Under the pieces are notes generated by a model. The model had not been told where the DNA came from, searched no databases, and worked only from the letters and a program-made list of their open reading frames with translations. From Beijerinckiaceae bacterium (lineage in GTDB: Bacteria > Pseudomonadota > Alphaproteobacteria > Rhizobiales > Beijerinckiaceae): 64,000 nt of DNA. Where the stretch lies: the NCBI GenBank assembly GCA_947474545.1, contig CANJJI010000003.1:1-64000 (forward strand), read 5' to 3'. Position numbers and translations under genes: made by a program. Position 1 is the stretch's first letter. Every line of letters starts with the position of its first letter. Shown piece by piece: positions 47,875 to 56,240 of the stretch.

Positions 47875-48494
47875 TTTGAGGCGTGCAGGATTTCCTTCGA
47901 TGCAACAGTAGAATCCGCATTCAGGCGGTAGACGACTGGCACGCCTGTCTCCAGCTCCATGCCGACGATAGTCTTGGGCGTAGCCCGTTCGAGCACCATC
48001 AGCAGCGCACGCAGTGAATTCCCATGCGCGACCACCGCCGTGCGTTCGCCCCGCAATACGCACGGCAGGATATCCTGGCAGAAATAGGGAAGTACGCGCG
48101 CCAGTGTATCGCGCAGGCTTTCTCCGCCAGGCGGCGGCGTGTCATATGAGCGGCGCCAGATCATTACCTGCTCTTCGCCCCACTTTTGCGCAGCTTCCGC
48201 TTTGTTGAGCCCGGAGAGGTCGCCATAATCGCGTTCGTTCAGGCGAATGTCCTTCACCACATCAAGCTTGGTCCCCAGCTCTTCCAACACAAGATCCGTC
48301 GTGTCCTGCGCACGTTTGAGGCCTGAGGTAAAAGCGCGCTCGAAATTGATGCCTTTGTCCTTTAAGCGCTGGCCGGCATGGCGCGCTTCTTTCACGCCCA
48401 CTTCGGTGAGATCGGGGTTCTTCCAGCCAGTAAACAGGTTCTTGAGGTTCCATTCGCTCTGGCCGTGGCGAATGAGCACGAGAACGCGGTCCAT
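47871..48494 (-). CDS. gpmA: 2,3-bisphosphoglycerate-dependent phosphoglycerate mutase
   Basis: [47 protein letters not shown]. Confidence 0.95.
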   Translation of the reverse strand: MDRVLVLIRHGQSEWNLKNLFTGWKNPDLTEVGVKEARHAGQRLKDKGINFERAFTSGLKRAQDTTDLVLEELGTKLDVVKDIRLNERDYGDLSGLNKAEAAQKWGEEQVMIWRRSYDTPPPGGESLRDTLARVLPYFCQDILPCVLRGERTAVVAHGNSLRALLMVLERATPKTIVGMELETGVPVVYRLNADSTVASKEILHASN

Positions 48495-48533
48495 GATCGC
48501 TCCTGATGTTATGCCGCCCATGCGGCGCGAAAT

Positions 48534-49349
48534 TCAGATTTCCGAGAGGCCTAGCACATCGGCCATATTATACTGGCCCGGCTTTTTGCCGCGTCCCCAG
48601 AGGGCGGCGCGCATCGCGCCGCGCGCAAAGATACCGCGATCTTCGGCCTTGTGGCTCAGGATCAGCCGCTCGCCGGGTCCGGCAAAAATCGCATCATGAT
48701 CGCCGACAACCGTCCCTCCGCGCAGCGTCTGGAAGCCGATGACGCCATCAGGCCGTGCGCCTGTATGTCCGTCGCGCGCGCGCACCGAATGGCTGGCTAG
48801 ATCGACGCCGCGCCCGGCGGCCGCAGCTTCTCCCAGCATCAGCGCAGTGCCGGAAGGCGCATCCACTTTCATCCGGTGATGCATTTCCAGGATTTCGATG
48901 TCGTATTCCTCGCCCAACGTGGCGGCAACCTTCTTCACCAGGCCCGCGAGCAGATTGACGCCCAAGCTCATATTGCCCGAACGCACGATTACCGCATGGC
49001 GCGCTGCTGCTGCAATCTTTTCGAGATCGCCCGATGCAAGACCGGTCGTGCCAATCACATGCACGATGCGCGCCTGCGCAGCGAAGGCCGACAATTCAAC
49101 AGTGGATGCGGGAATAGTGAAATCAATGACGCCGTCGGCATTGACCAGCGCTTCGAGCGGATCAGCCGAAACACTGACGCCAATATTGCCTACACCCGCC
49201 AACTCGCCTGCATCCTGCCCAAGAAACGGCGAACCTGCGCGCTCCAGAGCGCCAGCGACGACCGCACCGGGTGTTGCATGGATCACCTGAACCAGCATCC
49301 GCCCCATGCGCCCGGCTGCACCGGCCACGACGAGCCGCATATCGCTCAT
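48534..49349 (-). CDS. dapB: 4-hydroxy-tetrahydrodipicolinate reductase
   Basis: [47 protein letters not shown]. Confidence 0.95.
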   Translation of the reverse strand: MSDMRLVVAGAAGRMGRMLVQVIHATPGAVVAGALERAGSPFLGQDAGELAGVGNIGVSVSADPLEALVNADGVIDFTIPASTVELSAFAAQARIVHVIGTTGLASGDLEKIAAAARHAVIVRSGNMSLGVNLLAGLVKKVAATLGEEYDIEILEMHHRMKVDAPSGTALMLGEAAAAGRGVDLASHSVRARDGHTGARPDGVIGFQTLRGGTVVGDHDAIFAGPGERLILSHKAEDRGIFARGAMRAALWGRGKKPGQYNMADVLGLSEI

Positions 49350-49447
49350 GATACTCTCCTTGAGACGCAAATTGGGGAAGCAATCTTGCGCGGTCTATAG
49401 CTGCGCGCACAGGTTCTGCAAAGCGGGGATTCCCGGACTGGCTAACC

Positions 49448-49738
49448 TCAGACTGGCCCCTCGACAATGACCAGATCCCCGTCGGACGCCGCCTGCCTTA
49501 TCTTTGCGGCCTCCTGATATTCCGGCGAATGGAAACACGCGAGCGCAGTCTCGTAGTCTTTGAACTCAACCACGATATGGCGCGAACGAAGATTGCCCTG
49601 CATGGTCTCGTACTTGCCACCGCGCACAACGAATTTTGCCCCATATTTCTCGAAGGCTACGGCGTTCTTCGCCAGATATTCCCTGTAAACGTCCGGATCT
49701 TTGACGTCGTTATGGGCTATCCAATATCCCTTCGCCAT
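49448..49738 (-). CDS. DUF1330 domain-containing protein
   Basis: MAKGYWIAHNDVKDPDVYREYLAKNAVAFEKYGAKFVVRGGKYETMQGNLRSRHIVVEFKDYETALACFHSPEYQEA. Confidence 0.9.
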   Translation of the reverse strand: MAKGYWIAHNDVKDPDVYREYLAKNAVAFEKYGAKFVVRGGKYETMQGNLRSRHIVVEFKDYETALACFHSPEYQEAAKIRQAASDGDLVIVEGPV

Positions 49739-49810
49739 ATTTTACTCCTCTGACTAACGATTGTCCTTTGCGTCATCGGGATGTCGCACAGTCAGGCTAG
49801 GGAGACAACC

Positions 49811-49897
49811 AGCGGTCCTTCTCGCCAGCCCCCGGCGAAGTCCCTTTTAGAAGGGTCCGCTGTTTGGCGCCGGGCCATTTTTGCCCGGCGCCCTTTT
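49811..49897 (+). ncRNA. candidate structured RNA (sRNA or terminator-containing leader)
   Basis: Stem AGCGGTCCTTCT/AGAAGGGTCCGCT enclosing hairpin CGCC-AGCCCCC-GGCG, followed by terminator GGCGCCGGGC-CATTTTT-GCCCGGCGCC-CTTTTG, all upstream of the GTG at 49961. Confidence 0.45.
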
Positions 49898-49960
49898 GTC
49901 AGCCCGCCGGAAACGGCTATAGGTGATCGCACCCTCCACCAATATTTGCAGGATCCCGCG

Positions 49961-50938
49961 GTGAAATCAGTTCTACGCACCATCGCAGTCCTGGCCATTG
50001 CGCTATTGAGCAGACCCGGCAACGCCCAGAACGATCCGTTCGAATTCGTGGCACTGGGCGACATGCCCTATAATCTTCCCGGCGATTACGAGAAATTCGA
50101 CCGGTTGATCGACCGTATCAATACTCTCAATCCGGCCTTCAGCATTCACGTGGGCGATATCGTCTCGGGCATCACCAGATGCAGCGACGAGAATTTCACG
50201 AAGGTGAAAATCCAGTTTGATCGTTTCGCTGGGGCGCTCGTCTATACTCCAGGTGATAACGACTGGACCGACTGCCACCGCCTCCTCATGGGCAGCTATG
50301 ACCCCCTTGAACGGTTGGCCCATATCCGCCGCCTGTTTTTCCCGGAAACCGGTAAGTCACTGGGGCGCATGCCCCTAACCCTTGAAAACCAGTCCCGTGT
50401 CATGCCGGGTGAATTCTCCCCCTACATCGAAAACACCCGCTTTCGTTTCAAGAACGTCTTGTTTGCTTCCGCTCACGTGGTCGGCTCCCTGAATAATTAC
50501 GATCCGGCCCGTCCAGCCGCAGTTGCCGAATTCGAGGCCAGGGACAAAGCCAATATAGTCTGGATCGATGAAGCCTTCCGGCTTGCCGGCCAGTCGTCCG
50601 CGCTGGGCCTTGTGCTGTTCTGGCAGGCGCATGTTCATGCCACGCCGCGTCGCACGCCCGATGCTCCCTTCGCAGCCCCATTTCACAACACCATCAACGC
50701 GATCGAGCGTGGTGCGGCAAAATTCAATCGCCCGGTGCTGGTCATCTACGGCGATTTCCATTTTTTTGAAGTTCAGCCCTTCATGAACCTCAAACGTGAA
50801 CCCATCCCCAATGTGAGGCGGCTGCAGGTCTATGGCGACAAATTCGTTCATGCCGCGCGCGTGCGCATCGAACCGGCGAACCCCGCACTGTTCGCTATAG
50901 AACCCTTGATCATCCCGGAAAACGGCCCGGACAAGTAA
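49961..50938 (+). CDS. secreted metallophosphoesterase-like protein
   Basis: GTG start before signal peptide VKSVLRTIAVLAIALLSRPGNAQ; FVALGDMPY, HVGDIVSG, YTPGDNDWTDC, VIYGDFHFF resemble degenerate metallophosphoesterase blocks. Confidence 0.7.
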   Translation: MKSVLRTIAVLAIALLSRPGNAQNDPFEFVALGDMPYNLPGDYEKFDRLIDRINTLNPAFSIHVGDIVSGITRCSDENFTKVKIQFDRFAGALVYTPGDNDWTDCHRLLMGSYDPLERLAHIRRLFFPETGKSLGRMPLTLENQSRVMPGEFSPYIENTRFRFKNVLFASAHVVGSLNNYDPARPAAVAEFEARDKANIVWIDEAFRLAGQSSALGLVLFWQAHVHATPRRTPDAPFAAPFHNTINAIERGAAKFNRPVLVIYGDFHFFEVQPFMNLKREPIPNVRRLQVYGDKFVHAARVRIEPANPALFAIEPLIIPENGPDK

Positions 50939-51046
50939 AACTATTCACAAAACTGTAATGTTGCCGCCATTGTAATGGCGCAATCACTCATTAGATTAAG
51001 ATCAATCGGAAGCGGCGGTCCCCCAGACTGCTCCCGATAAGACGAG

Positions 51047-51083
51047 CGCCGGGCCGGATGTACGCCCGGCGTTTTGTTTTTTT
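51047..51083 (+). terminator. intrinsic terminator
   Basis: CGCCGGGC-CGGATGTAC-GCCCGGCG followed by TTTTGTTTTTTT, downstream of 49961-50938. Confidence 0.85.
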
Positions 51084-51094
51084 GGATTTCCTGA

Positions 51095-51811
51095 TCAAGG
51101 CTTTGAGCCAAGGGCCCCTAGAATTTCCGCAACGATGGCTTCAGCCGCAGCTGCGGGATCTTCCGCCTGTGTCACCGGCCTGCCGACCACGAGATAATCG
51201 GCTCCCTCGGTGATGGCGCGTGCGGGCGTCATGACCCGTTTCTGATCTGCGACATCGGCGCCTGCAGGGCGGATGCCGGGCGTGACGAATAACATGTCAT
51301 TTCCGATCAGCACCCGCATGCTCTTCGCCTCTTCCGCAGACATAACCAGACCGTGAACCCCCGCGTCTTGTGCCTGTCGTGCCCGCCGGGCGACCAGTTC
51401 CCTCACGCCATATGCAAACCCGGCATCGCGCAGATCACCGTCATCGTAACTGGTCATAACCGTTACGGCGAGCAGCTTAAGCGGCGAGTCGCCCAACGCG
51501 ACCCGCGCTGCTTTCATGGTCTGCGGATAGGCATGGATCGTAAGGAATGTTGCCCCCAGCTTCGCTACCTGCTCTGTCGCACGCGCAACTGTGTTGGGAA
51601 TATCGTGCAATTTGAGATCGAGAAAAACCTTCTTTCCGGCACGCACAAGTTCTTCAGCGAGCGGAAGGCCTCCGCTATAGGTCAGCTCCATCCCGATCTT
51701 GTAGAAATTGACGGAACTTCCAAGGCGCTCGACCATCGTGCGCGCTTGCGAAACCGATGGTAAATCGAGCGCGACAATCAGCCGGTCGCGAGGAATGATG
51801 TTTGACGGCAT
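51095..51811 (-). CDS. pyrF: orotidine-5'-phosphate decarboxylase
   Basis: [37 protein letters not shown]; start trimmed to MPSNIIPRD. Confidence 0.95.
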   Translation of the reverse strand: MPSNIIPRDRLIVALDLPSVSQARTMVERLGSSVNFYKIGMELTYSGGLPLAEELVRAGKKVFLDLKLHDIPNTVARATEQVAKLGATFLTIHAYPQTMKAARVALGDSPLKLLAVTVMTSYDDGDLRDAGFAYGVRELVARRARQAQDAGVHGLVMSAEEAKSMRVLIGNDMLFVTPGIRPAGADVADQKRVMTPARAITEGADYLVVGRPVTQAEDPAAAAEAIVAEILGALGSKP

Positions 51812-51884
51812 GTGAATGTTCCAGCTGCATAGATCCTGTTGCAGCTCTAACACGCACCCCGGTATGGACAAACTGGAAGGCGCG

Positions 51885-52793
51885 CTACAAACCCTTGCGC
51901 TTGCTCTGATTGATCTTTTTCCACAGGGCCATCGCAGGCTTCATTTCCAGATCCTTGCGCAGCCGCGCCGCACGTAGTTCGAAATCAATCCGCATCCGGT
52001 CGCGCACGAGGCGGATTTCGGTCTCGATCCGGTCGCGCTGGTCGAGAAACTCGTCGCGGACGCGATGGGTTCCGGCCTTGAGGCGATCTATAAACACCTT
52101 GTGCGGGCGCATCTCGCCGAGCGCCACGACCTCAACCGCTGGGCGATAACACCACACGCGCGCGGGCGGCAGGTTCATCCATACAGGCGCTGAAGCGCTG
52201 GCCTGAAACGCGACGCCGTGAGCGCTCTTGGAACGGCGCGGCACCGGCGACACCATTCCATAGGTGAACTGGATGAAATTGCCGCGAGGATCCATCAGTT
52301 CGAAAGCCTCGCGCAGCAACCCGAGTCTGTCAGCTTCCGGCCGGTTCAGCAGCGGCAGGCTGGAGACAATCGCCGCAGCCGGTTCCGCTGTTGCCAGCTC
52401 GCCAAGCGTGTCTTCAATATGATAGGCGTCGCCCTGTACGACTTTCACGCCCGGAAACTTGCGCTCCAGCATCTTGCAGAAAGCCGGATCATACTCGATC
52501 AGGATCAGCCGTTCGGGAGCAACACCGTGATCAAGCAGAGCCTGTGTCACCGGGCCGGTACCTGGCCCCAGTTCGATGACGGGCCCCGGAATGGAAATAT
52601 CGACATGCCGCGCCATAGCGCGCGCCAATGCCTTGCCTGACGGCGAAACCGCCCCGGTAGTGGTCGGATTCTCGACCCATGCCTTGAAGAAGCGCGCCTC
52701 GTCGGCAAGCATGGCAGGAAGCGATCGGCCCGGACGCCCTTGAGCGTCTTCAAGACCGTGGCGCCTGGACTTAGAATTCAAATGCGAACGCAC
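51885..52793 (-). CDS. class I SAM-dependent phospholipid N-methyltransferase (PmtA-like) with charged C-terminal extension
   Basis: [27 protein letters not shown]...[20 protein letters not shown]...IVSSLPLLN; about 80 aa of charged helical tail ([39 protein letters not shown]). Confidence 0.82.
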   Translation of the reverse strand: MRSHLNSKSRRHGLEDAQGRPGRSLPAMLADEARFFKAWVENPTTTGAVSPSGKALARAMARHVDISIPGPVIELGPGTGPVTQALLDHGVAPERLILIEYDPAFCKMLERKFPGVKVVQGDAYHIEDTLGELATAEPAAAIVSSLPLLNRPEADRLGLLREAFELMDPRGNFIQFTYGMVSPVPRRSKSAHGVAFQASASAPVWMNLPPARVWCYRPAVEVVALGEMRPHKVFIDRLKAGTHRVRDEFLDQRDRIETEIRLVRDRMRIDFELRAARLRKDLEMKPAMALWKKINQSKRKGL

Positions 52794-52962
52794 AGCGCCC
52801 CCTCATTACCCATGCTACTCACCCGATAAGGCAGAAAAGATAAGTTTTCGTATCAGGCCTCGTCAAGAAACCTTCATGGAATTGTGGTTGGCTATTTGCC
52901 AGATATCAACTCTTTAAGCAAAGATCGCACAATTTCAATCGTTTGACATGAACCTTGTGTTG

Positions 52963-54804
52963 TCATGAAAAAACGGCGCTGGCTAAAATCGCCGACAGCG
53001 CCGGATTTTCCTTTGCCCCGCCTGTTTCAAACAACGCCCGTGTATGCAGACAGGCTTTCTCCATCAGCTGGGTATGCATCTCCCAGCTCATAATGCCGAT
53101 ATCATCGCTGACGGGCGGAATGATGACCACATCACGATCATTCCCGGCAAGTTCCGTATCATGGCTCAGCGTGAGGCTGCGCATCAAGACTTCGGCAATG
53201 CCAGGCGCGTCCGGCAACGGCCTGCGGCTGAGGACGCCTGACAATGAAGAAGCGATCTGCCATCGGCCGGGCAATTCATCATAAGCCACATTGAAATACG
53301 TGGCTTTGGACAGCCGAAAAGCCGCAATCACATTGGGACCCGCGCTGATGCTGTGCATGACGCGCACAGGGACATTGTCGATAAGACAACCGTCGACAAG
53401 CATCTCGCCTTTGTCCGTATAGAAAGGCGGCAACAATCCGGGAATGGCGCTGGAAGCGCGCACCGCCTGCCACACTTTTCCAGTGCGGTGAACATGCTCT
53501 TCGCCCGTCGAAAGGTTTGTCGACAATGCAAAGAACGGCCGGTGTAAATCCTCGATATCGGTTTCGCCAAAATGCGCCCGCAAGGCGTCATCAAACGGCT
53601 GGTGATCGAACAGGCTGTAACGGGGAATCGTCAGCCGTCCCATGGCTTTTCGCGCAATAAAGATATCCCCGATGCGCGCGTCGATCTCCTCTGCATCAAG
53701 ATCATGAGCAAAGGCTGCCGCCATTGCAGCGCCAGCGCTCGTGCCCCCGAAAATATCGAAATGTACACCCCGCTCGCGAAACGCCTGGTAGATTCCCGCT
53801 TGCGCGGCGCAGGCCGCACCGCCCCCCGAGCCGACAAATCCGAGCGCATTTCCCGTCAGGAAGCGCACGAGACGAGCCGTATCCTCCGGCACTTCAGGGA
53901 CTATGTGATGATGCATCTTAACGGCGCGCGGCGCCAGCCATTGCGCCGTTCCTTGATGAACGGCAGTTTGCCCGGCATGCAAAAGCACCAGCCGTATATC
54001 GCTCTCGCCGCAATGTTCAGCTACAAATTTTTCGACCTGATTGGGTGCAAAATCGCCTGACGCAGCCGCAACGAAAAGAATGCAATCCATGACAGGCAAC
54101 AGCGTCCGGACAAGGTCGCCGTCCATCCCCCGTGTATCGAAAACGGCAAATGGCGTTTCGTCCTCTACCGCCTCGATCCAGCCGGTGACGTCATGGGGTT
54201 CTGCGATAGCCGGAGGGCAAAATCGCTGCGGCACATCGCCCGAGCGCACATATTGCGTTTTTCCAAAGCGCCTGAGCCCGGCCACCAGTGAATCTGTGAA
54301 ACGATCCGGAACTTCTGAATTTCCGGCCGCCACAATAGCGATAGTATGGGGCGGCCGGAACGCTCTTTGCACAGTCAGGCGCGGCGTCGCCTCGGCAAGC
54401 CTTTCGGCGAGCGATGTCAGGATCGCTCTGGAGAAACGCGGCGCCGAGCGCGCAAGTTCGTCCATCTGGTCGTGATCGAAAGCCAGCACGAGGCTGTCGC
54501 GCTTGGCCCTCACATTGGCCGTGCGCATGCCCCCGCGAAAGAATGCGATTTCACCGATAGGTTCGCCACGGCCGATTTCATTGATCTGGCCTGGGCGCTC
54601 GTCCACCTGAACCGCAAAGCGGCCATTGAGAACATAATAGAGCACATCAGCCGCATCGCCCTGGCGCACCAGAATTTCGCCCCGGCGCACCTCAATGAAC
54701 CGGCCAATGCGTGCGAGTTTGCGAATATCCTCCGGCGAAAGCGCACGAAATGCCTCAATGGCGGCAATCGCCTCAAGATCGGCCTGTGTAAAGTTCTGCG
54801 GCAT
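52963..54804 (-). CDS. patatin-like phospholipase with N-terminal cyclic-nucleotide-binding domain (NTE family)
   Basis: cNMP-binding domain (RRGEILVRQGDAADVLYYVLNGRFAVQ...GRGEPIGEIAFFRGGMRTANVRA), patatin motifs GSGGGAACAAQAGIYQAF, GTSAG, VDGCLIDNVPV. Confidence 0.92.
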   Translation of the reverse strand: MPQNFTQADLEAIAAIEAFRALSPEDIRKLARIGRFIEVRRGEILVRQGDAADVLYYVLNGRFAVQVDERPGQINEIGRGEPIGEIAFFRGGMRTANVRAKRDSLVLAFDHDQMDELARSAPRFSRAILTSLAERLAEATPRLTVQRAFRPPHTIAIVAAGNSEVPDRFTDSLVAGLRRFGKTQYVRSGDVPQRFCPPAIAEPHDVTGWIEAVEDETPFAVFDTRGMDGDLVRTLLPVMDCILFVAAASGDFAPNQVEKFVAEHCGESDIRLVLLHAGQTAVHQGTAQWLAPRAVKMHHHIVPEVPEDTARLVRFLTGNALGFVGSGGGAACAAQAGIYQAFRERGVHFDIFGGTSAGAAMAAAFAHDLDAEEIDARIGDIFIARKAMGRLTIPRYSLFDHQPFDDALRAHFGETDIEDLHRPFFALSTNLSTGEEHVHRTGKVWQAVRASSAIPGLLPPFYTDKGEMLVDGCLIDNVPVRVMHSISAGPNVIAAFRLSKATYFNVAYDELPGRWQIASSLSGVLSRRPLPDAPGIAEVLMRSLTLSHDTELAGNDRDVVIIPPVSDDIGIMSWEMHTQLMEKACLHTRALFETGGAKENPALSAILASAVFS

Positions 54805-54878
54805 GGCAGCGCTTTCCTGGAGGAAAACTTCAACGCCGAGTGTGGCACGGTTTGCCGCCGCAGCAAATCGGGGCGCAA

Positions 54879-56009
54879 TCAGGCCATTGCCGCCAAATCT
54901 ATGCCAAGGGGGTCACGCAACGGCGGAATGTCCCGGAACCTCGGAATAACCTCTTCCGAAAACAGCTTGAGCGAGGTTTCGCAGACATGACGGGTTTCCC
55001 CCGCCCATTCGCCGAGGAAGCGCAACATCAGGTGGTTGATGCCCAGATCAGCCAATTGCTGAACGCGCTTGGCAACAGAATCCGGACTGCCCGCGATCGT
55101 GTCTTTCAGATCGCCCCCGGCGGCATATCCGTCAGCCTGGGACTGGCCAGGCTTGGGCCGGATCACCGGACCGTCGAACTTACCGTGCCGGGCCACATAA
55201 CGGCTGCGGATCGCCATCTGTTCGGCCTTGGCAATTCTCGCAAACTCCTGCGCTTCCGCGTCAGTTCTCCCAACCACGATGCTCAGCCAGTCAGTCGTAC
55301 ACCAGCGCAGGCATTCATCGACAACGTCTTGCGGGTGATTGGCCGCAGCCAAAGCGGTTCGATAAGCCAACGCCTGCGCCCGCACATCGGCGCCAAAAAC
55401 ACCCAGAAACGCCGGCCAGCCATTCTGCGCGGCCTTTATGAGCCCTGCCTCGCGGCTCGCCGTACGGATCATGATCGGGTGCCGCCGCGTGAAGGAAGCC
55501 GGCATGATCCGCCGCTTGATATGGCCGCGATGGTTGCCGACCTCAAAACTGAATTCAGGATCGCCGTAGCGGAATTTCCAGAGTTTTTGCATCACATCGA
55601 GCGTGTCTTCAGCCGCGCGGCCCGAAGCGTGATACTCTTTGTCGACACCGAGCCCTTCGGCTTCCGCGCCCTGCCAGCCGCTGCCAATGCCGAACAGCGC
55701 TTTGCCTTGCGTCAGCTGATCCAGCAGGTTCATGCTCTCCACCAACCGTACCGGATGATAGAAAGGCGCCGACAAGACGCCAAAACCGAGATAACGGTCT
55801 TTTGGAATTTGCGGCGCGATATAGGCGGCAAATTGCATGGGATTGCTGTGCCAGGGACCCCGAAAATGATGGTCCGTGTACCAGGGATTGAAGCCCAGCT
55901 CGGCGATGCGGATCGACTGCTCCGCCGCCATTCCGATGGTGCGGTGATCGTCCTCCGGCTCCTCGTAATCCGGGAAAAACATGTTCAAGGTCATCGCGGA
56001 AAAGTCCAT
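54879..56009 (-). CDS. LLM-class flavin-dependent oxidoreductase
   Basis: MDFSAMTLNMFFPDYEEPEDDHRTIGMAAEQSIRIAELGFNPWYTDHHFRGPW...GIGSGWQGAEAEGLGVD; start trimmed. Confidence 0.9.
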   Translation of the reverse strand: MDFSAMTLNMFFPDYEEPEDDHRTIGMAAEQSIRIAELGFNPWYTDHHFRGPWHSNPMQFAAYIAPQIPKDRYLGFGVLSAPFYHPVRLVESMNLLDQLTQGKALFGIGSGWQGAEAEGLGVDKEYHASGRAAEDTLDVMQKLWKFRYGDPEFSFEVGNHRGHIKRRIMPASFTRRHPIMIRTASREAGLIKAAQNGWPAFLGVFGADVRAQALAYRTALAAANHPQDVVDECLRWCTTDWLSIVVGRTDAEAQEFARIAKAEQMAIRSRYVARHGKFDGPVIRPKPGQSQADGYAAGGDLKDTIAGSPDSVAKRVQQLADLGINHLMLRFLGEWAGETRHVCETSLKLFSEEVIPRFRDIPPLRDPLGIDLAAMA

Positions 56010-56240
56010 ATTTCTCTCCCTTGCGGCAGGAACGGAACTAATCCGCCCCGCAGTCATTTTGTCATTGGCGACATGATAGGCAGCGGGGGGAGAACAGCGC
56101 AAGCGGATGCAATCAAAGCCGGCCGGACGCTTCCGGAGCCTGGTTCGTCCAAATCCCCCGGCAACCCCATTGCCCCACCCGGCCCTGGCCGCTTATGGTG
56201 GCCATTCGCTAAAAATACCCGCCGGGAGCAAACGCACGCC

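Noticed and set aside
46837-48063. 408-aa minus-strand ORF spanning the chemoreceptor and part of gpmA
   Set aside because: Antisense/out-of-frame to two recognisable genes; no family motifs.
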